64,000 nt of DNA, taken from assembly GCA_963565915.1 (NCBI GenBank), contig OY751492.1, positions 4,030,001 to 4,094,000 of the forward strand, given 5' to 3'. Below the pieces are notes generated by a model. The model saw only the letters and a program-made list of their open reading frames with translations. It made no database searches and was not told the origin of the DNA. Position 1 is the stretch's first letter; every line of letters begins with the position of its first letter. A program made the position numbers and the translations under genes. The DNA comes from Entoloma clypeatum (Eukaryota; Basidiomycota; Agaricomycetes; Agaricales; Entolomataceae). Below are positions 42,783-52,400 of the stretch, one piece after another.

Positions 42783-43150
42783 TGTTATGCGTAACAAACC
42801 GTTCCAAGGTTCGGGCAGAGTATGCAGGAAGATGGAAAGGCGAAGAGCAATGTGATTGCTAAATCTAAGGAATCTAGCTATAGTACAAAGGGTTTATATA
42901 GGTACTGACCATAGGCGATAGCATATGAGTCAGTGCTGCGCAAGGCAGTGTATCTGAGTAAGATAACTGCGGAAGGCAGTGCGTCTGAGTAAGACGACTG
43001 CGGAATGAGTCAGACAGCTGCGGAAAGCGAGTCAGCGCGGGAGCGAAGTATACTAAAGGAAATAAAGTATAATACGATATGTGTAAGCGGGGGCCGATGA
43101 GTAAGAGTGAAAAAGTAAGCATATATGTCCGTAGTCGTTAGTCCGTAACA
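42783..43150 (-). repeat. 3' LTR of gypsy element
   Basis: 368 bp; contains short tandem motifs (CTGCGGAA / GTCTGAGTAAGA words) around 42935-43025. Confidence 0.95.
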
Positions 43151-43187
43151 TGTTCCCCTCCTCAAGGTCTGTGTCCTCACAGACTAC

Positions 43188-43556
43188 CTACTCCCATCCA
43201 TCGTTGCCATTTGGATCGGCCCAGGCAGGGTCAACTCGGTTACCCCAATCCTTTATCAGTTCATCGTTTACCGCCGTGGCAAACTCTAAACCTCGAACGG
43301 CGAGGCGAAGGCGTCGGTTCTCGACAGCAAGGGTGTTGGTATAATTTTTGAGGATGAGTTTCTCCTCAGCGGTGGGGGCGGTTGGCAAGTCGGAAAGGGT
43401 ATGAAGGCGGATATGCATCTGCCGGTGAAGGATGTCGGCAACGGAGGTTTCGAGCGCATGGATCTGGTCGCGCATGGAGAGCGCTTCGCCGATGAGGGTG
43501 GTGATGGTGGGGTTGATATCGGAAGCATTGGTGGAGGCGGCGGTGATGTTGGACAT
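43188..43556 (-). CDS. small ORF downstream of gypsy pol, 122 aa
   Basis: Begins with ATG at 43556 (MSNITAASTNASDINPT) and lies between pol and the 3' LTR, the place of env in errantiviruses. The protein has no signal peptide or membrane helix; it is mostly helical with heptad-like stretches (IGEALSMRDQIHALETSVADILHRQ, then EKLILKNYTNTLAVENRRLRLAVRG), suggesting a coiled coil, and ends NGNDGWE. Not an envelope gene. A role in RNA binding, particle assembly or targeting is speculation. Confidence 0.65.
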   Translation of the reverse strand: MSNITAASTNASDINPTITTLIGEALSMRDQIHALETSVADILHRQMHIRLHTLSDLPTAPTAEEKLILKNYTNTLAVENRRLRLAVRGLEFATAVNDELIKDWGNRVDPAWADPNGNDGWE

Positions 43557-43671
43557 GGCAGAAATGATGTTTGAAAGGTATAAGAAGAACGGCGTGTTGG
43601 GCGAGAAGAGTTGGAGCGGGGAACTCGATGTGACAGAAGTCGATGTGGAAAATGGCTCAAAGTTTGTTCTT

Positions 43672-46600
43672 TTATTGTGGACGCGATGGATTTTGCCAAT
43701 GAAAGTCTCGGATCAAGTCTTGAGCGTTCTGAACATTAGTCCGAGGTTCCCACGTGTTCTCTTCTGGGCCATACCCTTCCCATTGGACAAGGTACTGGAT
43801 CTTTCCGCGGAATTTTTGAGAGTCCAGGATCGTGGAGACATGGTATTCTTCTCGTCCTTCGACGATGATCGGATCAGGGGCTGGCTTCTTTTTCTGAATG
43901 GCATACTTCGGGGTTTCGTATGGCGATAACAGGGTTTCGTTGAACACAGGGTGGATCATTTTCCAGGTTTTGGGAAGATCAAGACGGTATGCGCTAGCTC
44001 CTTTCTTCTCTAGGACTTTGAACGGTCCGTGTCGGAGGGCGTCAAGTTTCTTTGAGGGACGATCAGTCCTAATGTTAGTCCCTTCCAGCCACACCTTGTC
44101 TCCGATGCGGTAATCCCGAGACGGGCTTCGTCGTGTGTCAACTGTCTTCTTCATCTGATCCTGTGCCTGTTTCAGTGCTGCATTGGCTTCTTCTCGTGCC
44201 TGTTTGAGTTTTTTCAAGAAGTCGTTTGCTGCCGGATTGGTGTCTTCCAACACAAGTTCTCCCCTCCAAGGATGCAGACCGTAGTTGAGATAGAATGGTG
44301 TGTACTTTGTCGCTTGATGTTCTTTGTCATTGTACTGGAATTCTGCGATTGCGATCCATTCCGCCCAATCATCTTGTAGATGGTTGACAAAGTTTCGTAA
44401 GAACACCTCGGTTTCCTGATGCGATCGTTCGGCCTGTCCATCAGTCTGTGGATGGTACGCAGTGGACAGATTTCTTTTGATCCCTAACATGCGGCAAAGT
44501 ATCTCCATAAACTTCGCGGTGAACTGCGGTCCCCTATCGCTGATGATCTTCTTGGGAATTCCATGAAGTTTCCATATCTGGTCCTGATAGATCTTGGCTA
44601 ATCCTTCAGCCGATAGTTCCATGGTTGTCGGGATAAGATGAAGCATCTTTGAATGTCTGTCCGTGATGACCAGAATTGCGTTCTTCCCATCAGATTCTGG
44701 TATCGGTCCCACGACGTCAATCCCTATGTCTTCCCATGGTTGACTTGGCGCGGCGTTAGGGTGCAGAGGGGCGTGTCTCCTTTGGCGGCTGATCTTGTTG
44801 CGTTGACAGGTGTCACAACCTTTCACATACTTCTTTACGTCATGTAGGATGGTGGGCCACCAGTAGGTGCGAGTGAGAAGTTCATGTGTTCGATACTGTC
44901 CTGGATGTCCTGCCACTGGTGCGTCGTGCGCTTCAAACATCAGTTCTTGGCGCAATTGTGGGTCTGGTGGAACATAGACTCGTTCTCCTGCGTAGGTGAT
45001 GCCATTTTCCTGCTGGTACCAGTGAGGATTCTTCTTCAGACCCTGGGCTACTTCTGTCTCCATGCGATTCGAGGCCTTGATGTGTATGATCCATGGGTTT
45101 TCGATGGTTGTGATGTTTCCGATTTTGATGGAATCAGATGTTTCACCCCCTTCAAAGAATTGTTCCTCCGTGAACATCTCCATTTGTATCACATCTTCTG
45201 ATTCCAATCGTTTCAAAAATAGCCCCTCCTTGAGCATTTGGTCGCTGTTCTGCGGCTCGAGTTCCGTCTCATACCAGGGTAAACGTGACAGGATGTCTGC
45301 TTTCGCGTTTGTCTTCCCAGGTACATGTCGCAATTCGAAGTCATAGTCTTGTAGCTTCATCTTCCAGCGCCTCTGTCGTTGGTTTAGGTCCTGAGGACGC
45401 CGGAAATACTCCAGGTTTTTGTGATCGGTTAAGATCTCGAAACGTTCCTTGGCTTCAAGTAGATAATGTCGCCAGTCCTTCAGTGCTTCCATGACTGCCA
45501 AGAGTTCCTTGTCATAGATCTCGTAATTCTGTTCGGCCGCGGACATGGTCCGCGACAAGAACGCGATAGGATGCCACTTGTCGTCTTGTTTCTGTGAGAG
45601 TACCGCTCCAATTGCATAACCCGATGCATCGGTTTCAACCCTGAACTGTCCGTCCGGTTTGGGCAATGCCAAGACTGGTGCTGTCGTGATTGCCCGTATG
45701 AGACCTTCAAATGCTTCTTGCGCCGCTGGTCCCCATGTGAATGCTGTATTTCCCGTAAGTGTCGTGAGTGGCTTTGCGATGTTTGAGTATCCTTCAATGA
45801 AGCGTCGATAAAAGTTGGCAAATCCCAGGAACCTCTGGACTTCCTTTTTTGATGTGGGCACTCGCCAGTTCCGGATTGTGTCCACCTTTTCAGTTTCCAT
45901 CTCGACACGTCCTTCACCAACGACATATCCCAATATGGGGCATTTCGTTACTTCCCAAAGACACTTCTTCTCCTTTAGGAACAAGTCATTGTCCGACAGG
46001 ATCTGCAAGATCTCTTCGGTATTCCGGGCGAGTTCTTCCTTGGTTTTACCAATAACCACTATGTCATCCATGTAAATCACACAGATGCGCCGACGGATCT
46101 GATCCCTGAATAGGCTGGCCATCATCCGAGAGAACGTTCCCGGGGAATTGCAGAGACCGAAAAACATGACCAATGGTTCAAACAATCCTCGGCTGGTCAA
46201 GAAGGCGGCTTTCCATTCGTCACCCTTTTTGATCCGCACATTATTGTATCCCCACATGATGTCCATTTTGTTGAAGTAGACTGCGTCCTTCAATACATCC
46301 AAGAGGTCGTTGATGTGTGGGAGTGGGAATTTGTCCTTAACCGTGAATTTGTTAACCGTGCGATAGTCCTGTACCAATCGTTTGGAACCGTCTTTCTTGT
46401 TAATGAAGAAGCAGGGTGATGCATAAGGGGATTTGGACGGTCGGATCTTTCCGGTTGCCAGGCCTTCATCAATGAATTCGTCCAGTTCTTCTTGCTCCTT
46501 TTGGGTCATAGGGTACGTGTTTCCCCCTAGCTCCTTTGGTGCGTCCGGTGTAAGTTCGATGCCGTGGTCCCATTCCCTTTCCTTTGGGATCTTGTCAAAG

Positions 46601-47325
46601 TTTTCTTTTTCAAAAAGATGGGCAAAACGTTCAACGTATGAGGGTCGTTTGGTTGTGGGAGGTGGTGTGGGAGTAACTGCTTCCAATATGGGGTCTCCGG
46701 GCTTCCATTTCTGATCTGATTTCTTGGGTGCGTCCTTGTCTCGTACTTCCACCATGCGAACCCGATATTTGCGACCATTAAGGTTAACCCTGAAATCTGA
46801 GTGTTTGGTTTGACATGTTGATGGGCACCGGTTGAATGTTACGGCGCCGGTCGTCCAATTGATTGTAGGGTTGTGGTGCACCAACCAGTCATGTCCCAAA
46901 AGCATATCTGTTCTCCCAATGTCCAATACCATTGCTTCCATGGTTTCCTGGTGTGTTCCTAAGTCCAGCTTGACTTCGGCAAGTTTTTCTGCTTTCTGTT
47001 GTCGGTTCGGCGATCCATCCGCATTTAGGATTGATATGGGCTTTATTCCACGTGTGGGAAGGTTCTGTTCACGTACTATTCTGGGATGGATACATGTGCG
47101 TTCACATCCGCTATCGACCTCGGGTCGAATGGCCTTTGGTCCTCGTCGTGTTTTGATCTGAGCTTGCAGCTTGATCTCTCGTCGTTTTGGAGGTTTATCT
47201 CCCTTGACAATCTTAGTTGACGCAACGGCTCGCTTTGCAGGGATAACATAAGTTATATTGTCTGTAACTGCACCAGGCAAGCGAGTTCGTTTAATGGATA
47301 AGGGTCGCGACTTAGCGTCGTTTAA
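43672..47325 (-). CDS. gypsy Pol polyprotein (protease, RT, RNase H, integrase, chromodomain)
   Basis: 1,217 codons, open from TTA at 47325, which overlaps the gag stop; the first ATG comes only after the protease, so expression must depend on gag translation (frame change or reinitiation). Protease VDSGCERTC and LGHDWL; RT with YMDDIVVIG; RNase H VETDASGYAIGAVLS and LTDHKNLEYF; integrase zinc finger H...H with CDTCQRNK, core DIGIDVVGPIP, ISDRGPQFTAKF and AYHPQTDGQAERSHQE; a C-terminal chromodomain YLVQWEGYGPEENTWEP followed by FHWQNPSRPQ. The chromodomain places it among chromoviruses, which target modified histones. No stops. Confidence 0.95.
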   Translation of the reverse strand, partial: LNDAKSRPLSIKRTRLPGAVTDNITYVIPAKRAVASTKIVKGDKPPKRREIKLQAQIKTRRGPKAIRPEVDSGCERTCIHPRIVREQNLPTRGIKPISILNADGSPNRQQKAEKLAEVKLDLGTHQETMEAMVLDIGRTDMLLGHDWLVHHNPTINWTTGAVTFNRCPSTCQTKHSDFRVNLNGRKYRVRMVEVRDKDAPKKSDQKWKPGDPILEAVTPTPPPTTKRPSYVERFAHLFEKENFDKIPKEREWDHGIELTPDAPKELGGNTYPMTQKEQEELDEFIDEGLATGKIRPSKSPYASPCFFINKKDGSKRLVQDYRTVNKFTVKDKFPLPHINDLLDVLKDAVYFNKMDIMWGYNNVRIKKGDEWKAAFLTSRGLFEPLVMFFGLCNSPGTFSRMMASLFRDQIRRRICVIYMDDIVVIGKTKEELARNTEEILQILSDNDLFLKEKKCLWEVTKCPILGYVVGEGRVEMETEKVDTIRNWRVPTSKKEVQRFLGFANFYRRFIEGYSNIAKPLTTLTGNTAFTWGPAAQEAFEGLIRAITTAPVLALPKPDGQFRVETDASGYAIGAVLSQKQDDKWHPIAFLSRTMSAAEQNYEIYDKELLAVMEALKDWRHYLLEAKERFEILTDHKNLEYFRRPQDLNQRQRRWKMKLQDYDFELRHVPGKTNAKADILSRLPWYETELEPQNSDQMLKEGLFLKRLESEDVIQMEMFTEEQFFEGGETSDSIKIGNITTIENPWIIHIKASNRMETEVAQGLKKNPHWYQQENGITYAGERVYVPPDPQLRQELMFEAHDAPVAGHPGQYRTHELLTRTYWWPTILHDVKKYVKGCDTCQRNKISRQRRHAPLHPNAAPSQPWEDIGIDVVGPIPESDGKNAILVITDRHSKMLHLIPTTMELSAEGLAKIYQDQIWKLHGIPKKIISDRGPQFTAKFMEILCRMLGIKRNLSTAYHPQTDGQAERSHQETEVFLRNFVNHLQDDWAEWIAIAEFQYNDKEHQATKYTPFYLNYGLHPWRGELVLEDTNPAANDFLKKLKQAREEANAALKQAQDQMKKTVDTRRSPSRDYRIGDKVWLEGTNIRTDRPSKKLDALRHGPFKVLEKKGASAYRLDLPKTWKMIHPVFNETLLSPYETPKYAIQKKKPAPDPIIVEGREEYHVSTILDSQKFRGKIQYLVQWEGYGPEENTWEPRTNVQNAQDLIRDFHWQNPSRPQ

Positions 47326-48188
47326 TCAGACCCTTCGGGAAAATCCTTCTCATCGGTCTCTATGGTGATGGTTTCATCATCATCGGTATCTCCATCAGAC
47401 ACCTTCCTAATCTTTCCAGAGTTCTTCTTCGGCTTGCGGCAGTTGCGCGCGATATGTCCTTCTTGGTCGCAGTTGAAACACTTACGACCATCTTTTTTCT
47501 TTGGGGCTTTGCAGTCTTTGGCAAGGTGACCAAAGCGCTGACAGTTGTAGCAACGGGCTACTCCTGCTTTGTCGATCTCCATGGCTTTGCCTTGACCACC
47601 ATAAGTGGTGCCCGATCCGGTGCGTGTGTCGCCACCCCCTCGGATGACTAATGCATGTCCCTCCATCTGTTGTCCCTTGTTTCGGATCTCCTTTGCGTAA
47701 TCGGTGTACGTCTTGCCATCGCTAGCCACTTGTTCAGAAATTCTGCGGTTGACGTTCTTTTCCAGGATGTATTTCCCAGTTTCTTCGCCAAGGTTTGACA
47801 GTTTCAAGAGCTCTTCGAATTCGTCCAAGAATTCGTCGATGGTGCGTTTCTCCTGTTTCAGGGCTTCGAGTCTCGCCTTGGCCGCTGCCGACTTGTTGGC
47901 AATAGAGAATCGCGTAGCGATGTCGTCTGAGAATCCTAACCAGGTGATGTTCTCGCCATCGGTGGCAAGATCGTCTAACTTGTTGCTGGCCCAGTGTTTA
48001 CCGGACCCTTCCATCATGCGGGATAACACCGCCAGGATCTTCTGATCGTCGGACAGGCCCTTCTGGAACCTGATGTATAGTTTGGTGGCTTTCCACCACT
48101 CGTCAAAGGTGTGTCTGTCTTTGAACATCCCAGGATCTTTGATGATCTTGGATGTATCCATCGTTTGCATTGTCGGTGCTTCTGCCAT
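47322..48188 (-). CDS. gypsy Gag, 288 aa, two CCHC zinc knuckles
   Basis: ATG at 48188, two bases after the stop of the upstream frame (TAG-AC-ATG). MAEAPTMQTMDTSKII, a retrotransposon gag domain (FKDRHTFDEWWKATKLYIRF, TIDEFLDEFEELLKLS), then CYNCQRFGHLAKDC and CFNCDQEGHIARNC knuckles and an acidic tail. Stop TAA at 47324-47322, in the frame +1 to pol, with the pol frame opening at the same bases (TGATTAAAC). This is a tight stop/opening overlap rather than a long frameshift overlap. Confidence 0.95.
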   Translation of the reverse strand: MAEAPTMQTMDTSKIIKDPGMFKDRHTFDEWWKATKLYIRFQKGLSDDQKILAVLSRMMEGSGKHWASNKLDDLATDGENITWLGFSDDIATRFSIANKSAAAKARLEALKQEKRTIDEFLDEFEELLKLSNLGEETGKYILEKNVNRRISEQVASDGKTYTDYAKEIRNKGQQMEGHALVIRGGGDTRTGSGTTYGGQGKAMEIDKAGVARCYNCQRFGHLAKDCKAPKKKDGRKCFNCDQEGHIARNCRKPKKNSGKIRKVSDGDTDDDETITIETDEKDFPEGSD

Positions 48189-48190
48189 GT

Positions 48191-48967
48191 CTAGAACCTG
48201 CGGAGTAGGAGAGGTGTCGGGTTGTTGGGATGAAGATGGGGTTCGGGATACAGGTAGGGGTTGAAAATTAGTCCCTGTTCTAGGCGTCTGTTCGGTGTCT
48301 GACTGCGCGGAGTCAAAAGTAAATTCGTCAGGGGACTCGTCGGCGGAATCGGTGGCAAAACGTTCGGGGTATTTCCTCTGTAGATCTCTAAGGAATCTCT
48401 GTTCCTGCGCGTCTGTTGGTTGCGAGAAGGGGTCAAGTCTCTCGTTTCGTGCCCAACGGTTGTACTCGGTCTGTTGCTCGTTGGTGGTGAAGTGGGCGTA
48501 GATCTGCTGCTTCGAGTAAGACGTGGTGATGCGGCTCTGGGACGTCTCAATGTGAGCGTCCTAATCAATCTTCTGATAACGGTTGTCTGGACACCGATAA
48601 ACTCTCTGATCTCTGTGATCTGACCTGTCTGAGGTCCTTCTTGAACGCGAAAGCTTTCGAGTTCGTTCTGTCGGGCGTTGTAGCGCGCGATCTGGTGTTG
48701 TCGAGCAAGATGGATGCTCTCTGCTATCTCGCCGTGGGGGCGATGCTCGTCGTTGTCTAGTTCTTCGTCAAGCACCTGCTGTAGGATGCGACGGATCTCC
48801 GATTCGATGTACTGCTGGATGAGTGTAAAATCGATACTGTCTCGAGGACTTAGCTCCTCCTGTCGGGCTTCTGGTGAGGCGAATGGGTTACTGGTGAAGT
48901 CTTCAAAGAAGCGCGACGTCTTGACTCGTCTGGTAGTTGCTCTCTTCGCTCTGGGCGAACCTAACAA
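48191..48967 (-). CDS. ATG-less open frame between 5' LTR and gypsy gag, 258 codons
   Basis: An open frame starting only with TTG at 48967 just inside the LTR, with no methionine anywhere in it, ending in TAG two bases before the gag ATG. Composition is protein-like: basic N-terminus (RAKRATTRRVKTSRFF), an acidic helical part (IQQYIESEIRRILQQVLDEE), and a Pro/Ser/Arg-rich tail (SPRLTRSSRSTPTSPPTSNR). Length 777 nt without a stop is unlikely by chance in this composition. GCTAAATCTTGTTAG at its edge looks like a branch point and intron acceptor. Possible explanations are non-AUG start, splicing, or loss of the start codon. Confidence 0.5.
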   Translation of the reverse strand: MLGSPRAKRATTRRVKTSRFFEDFTSNPFASPEARQEELSPRDSIDFTLIQQYIESEIRRILQQVLDEELDNDEHRPHGEIAESIHLARQHQIARYNARQNELESFRVQEGPQTGQITEIREFIGVQTTVIRRLIRTLTLRRPRAASPRLTRSSRSTPTSPPTSNRPSTTVGHETRDLTPSRNQQTRRNRDSLEIYRGNTPNVLPPIPPTSPLTNLLLTPRSQTPNRRLEQGLIFNPYLYPEPHLHPNNPTPLLLRRF

Positions 48968-48979
48968 GATTTAGCAACT

Positions 48980-49347
48980 TGTTATGCGTAACAAACCGTT
49001 CCAAGGTTCGGGCAGAGTATGCAGGAAGATGGAAAGGCGAAGAGCAATGTGATTGCTAAATCCAAGGAATCTAGCTATAGTACAAAGGGTTTATATAGGT
49101 ACTGACCATAGGCGATAGCATATGAGTCAGTGCTGCGCAAGGCAGTGTATCTGAGTAAGATAACTGCGGAAGGCAGTGCGTCTGAGTAAGACGACTGCGG
49201 AATGAGTCAGACAGCTGCGGAAAGCGAGTCAGCGCGGGAGCGAAGTATACTAAAGGAAATAAAGTATAATACGATATGTGTAAGCGGGGGCCGATGAGTA
49301 AGAGTGAAAAAGTAAGCATATACGTCCGTAGTCGTTAGTCCGTAACA
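48980..49347 (-). repeat. 5' LTR of gypsy element
   Basis: 368 bp. The sequence directly inside (AGTTGCTAAATC on the minus strand) should hold the primer-binding site; I could not assign a tRNA. Confidence 0.95.
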
Positions 49348-49352
49348 GTAGG
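49348..49352. repeat. target-site duplication GTAGG of gypsy (right)
   Basis: Matches 42778-42782. Confidence 0.92.
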
Positions 49353-49422
49353 CAGAGACCGTAGTACCTAAAGAGACCGTGAAAGGAAAGGAAAAATCGT
49401 AACACTGAACGCACCCGATAAG

Positions 49423-52400
49423 TTAGGGTGGGGGAAAGGCGAATAACACGGGATGGTTTGCGAGCATCCCCAGGAAATTGCCGATGTTGTACCTTTTGTT
49501 GGAGGCGTCGTCCCTATCAAAGAGAGGACATTTGTGGAGGAGGTGGTCAACCGTCTCGAGAGTGTCATCGTCGCAGGCGCAAGTGAATGGGCCAGGATGT
49601 TTGAAGCGTTGTCTGTAGGCACCGATGGGGGCGTGGCCCAGGGTGGCGCGAGTGAGGCGGGCGAACAGTGCGTTATTGTTGCCGGCCCAGGACTGGAGCC
49701 AGGGGCCACCTTTGACGTGGTCCGGTTGAAGTTTCTTCTCTTTGTCTCCAATATGGAGGGGGAGGAAGGAGCGGCCACGGAATTCGGGGGCGGAATGGAG
49801 TTTGCACCAGCCGTCAACAGCGCTGGTGGCGGCGGCGGTGCGGGCAAAGTTGGGCGACAAGGGAGAGAGAGCTGTCCCGTGAAAGGTTTTAAGATCACGA
49901 CTGGCGACGGGGAAGACGGAGCCCCATTCGGACGTGGGTGGAAGGTCGAGGTGGACGTGGATAGTGCCGGCTCCCTCCAGGTAAGGGCGGAGGAGACGTG
50001 AGATGGCGCAAGAGATAGAGTGGCCCGCATGAATGGAGCCGGTATCGAACGCGGTGCGTACAGCCTGAATGTTTCGGGTGAAGATGTGAATCTCCGAAAC
50101 ATAGGGCGCGGTGGTGATGACTCTGTTGAGTCCGAGAAGGGTGGCGACGATGAGAGTCTCAGGGGTGAGGCTTCTACCTGCGCTTGCTCGAGTAATCTGG
50201 GGTTCCTGGCGATCCGGGCCAAGGTAGGATGCAAAGCGAACTTCCGCAGCTGCTGACGACAAGGTCTTACCGACACAAGGCCGAGCTGCGATGGAAAAGG
50301 CTGCTTGATGGTTTTCGTCCTCTGCGGTGGTGAGGATGTCTTTGAGGAGGGTATAACGCTCTTTGGTGTCGTCGGCGTCTATCCGTGGTGAGTCCCAGAC
50401 GATGGATTCGTGGTAGAGATCGAGGATACGGTGACCAGGGCGAGCTTTGTCGCTAAGGTAGTCGGATCTTTCGAGTTTGACGGTGGTCATAAGATTTTGG
50501 ATGTCAACGACTGGACTAAGTGTCTTCACCTCTGCTTTGAGTATTAGCTCGCAGACGACGGGGTGGGTGGTGGGGAGTTGGGCCGCTCTAATACGTGAGC
50601 GTTGGACCAGCTTGATGACGTGCTGTCTAGCAGGCATGAGCCCCGCGATAGCGAGGACTCCTCCTGTAGGCAAGCGATTGAAAGCGCCGGTGATCCATCT
50701 GGCAGCTCTGTAGTGGACTGAATTCATGAGATTGAAGGCAGTCTGGAGTCGGGGACCGTTGTAGTACCAGAGTTGGCACCCGTACGTGAGAATTGGCATG
50801 ACGCACGACACGTACAGGAGACGTTTGAGGCGGGGAGGGAGACCGCGAGAGGAGTTGCCAAGGAGGAGGGGGATGGACGTGAGCGCCTTGGTAGTGTAGA
50901 AGCGTCTATGCTCATTGAAGGTAAGACGGCGATCAAAGAAGAATCCGAGGTAACGCCAAAAGGCTTTAACTTGGAGGGGGGGTTGGCCGGGTAAACGGAC
51001 GATGGGGTACGATGGAGAGATGGTTCGGGTGAAGAACATGAGCTCGTCCTTCGTTGGTTCGGTGGCTAGCCCCATGTCAACAAGGATGCCGTCAATAGCT
51101 TTACGCCCAGTTCGAAGATGGGAACCGATGGCGTCAAGGTCAGATGATTGTGCGATGAGCATACCATCATCGACAAAGGAGAACAGGTCCAAGTACTTCA
51201 CGTGACCGCGCATGTAAAAGAGCTTGAGAGCCGGCGAGAGATAGATGCCGGAAAGGATGGGGGAGAGCGCCGAGCCTTGACCCACACCAAAAAGAATGTC
51301 GTAGAGGTCTGAGGTATTCTGTCCTGAGACAAAATGAGTAGACCGCCCACGTAGATATGATTCGAAGAACTTACTCAAGGCGGCTGAAAACCCCAGCCGC
51401 CGTAGTACTTCTAGCAAAAATTGATGGTCCAGAGAGGGGAAGAATTGCGCAACGTCGAAGGCCACGACCCCCGTGTCACGTTTCTTCGCCCATCCATTCC
51501 GGACTCTGTGTGTAATGATGATACCCGCATCAGTTGTAGACCTATAGCGAAGACCTCCAAATTGGTATTTGTGGACTAGGCTGTATTTGGCGCATTCGAA
51601 TTGCATTCGATTGGCGACGGCTTTCTCGATAATCTTGGCCACCGTGTTGAGGAGGACGATGGGTCTGAAAGACTTAGGACTATCGTAGGATTCTTTGCCA
51701 GGCTTCGGGATGATGACCGTGACGGAGACTTTGAAAGCTGCCGGCCAGCAAGAGTAATCTATGCAGGCGTTAGCTAAGGCGGTGATATGTTTCAACACTT
51801 CATCTTTGTGGAGGAGACGTTTGAGGATAGCCCATGAGACATGATCCGGACCAGGGGCAGACTTGGGGTTGCACTTGAGAATAAGGGCGATGATTTCAGG
51901 ACCGGTGATAGGCAACCAGTCGCGTGTGGGTTCTTGTGGAATTTCGTTGAGGATTTCCATCTTGGGAGAGTTTGGAGGAGGCGTATGAAAGGCCTTATCA
52001 AAAGCGTCAAACATGTCATTGGAAGAGTTGAGGACGTCACCATTGGCCCCCTTCAAATTTGCAAGGGGGTCTGAGCGACGGGGCTTGTGCCAGTCCATAA
52101 GGGACCAGGGGTTTTTTTGTGAGAGGGCGATGGTTTCGATCTTCTCCTCGAAGAAGTCGTGTTTTGCCTCGCGGATTACCGACCGGAGATTTTTGTAGTC
52201 AACGGGGGATTTGGTATCAAGATATACTTGCCGAGCCATGTCACAAGTCTCGCTCCACCACGAGTGGGAGTGCGATCCTGAGCCTTTGACTGGGCGAGAG
52301 TGGGTGTTCCAGTTGACGGAGAGGGCCATCTGGAGATTGGTAGCAGCAGATTCGACATCCTGGGCCGAAGCGTAGGAGTCTGGGACCTGGCTAAAGGCGA

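Larger units (their letters stand above)
42783..49347 (-). mobile_element. Ty3/gypsy chromovirus-type retrotransposon, complete
   Basis: 6,565 bp with 368-bp LTRs (42783-43150 and 48980-49347) that differ at two positions by eye, and a 5-bp target duplication GTAGG. LTRs start TGTTACGG on the coding strand and carry TATATAAA. Polypurine tract GAGGAGGGGAACA precedes the 3' LTR (43151-43163). Four open frames in order: an ATG-less 258-codon frame, gag, pol with chromodomain, and a small 3' frame. All are intact, so the element may be autonomous and recent. Confidence 0.95.

Noticed and set aside
42930..43030. Short repeated CTGCGGAA/TCTGAGTAAG words as a CRISPR-like array
   Set aside because: Irregular spacing, inside an LTR, eukaryotic context.
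43188..43556. Envelope gene for the gypsy element
   Set aside because: No signal peptide, membrane helix or glycosylation-rich ectodomain; 122 aa only.
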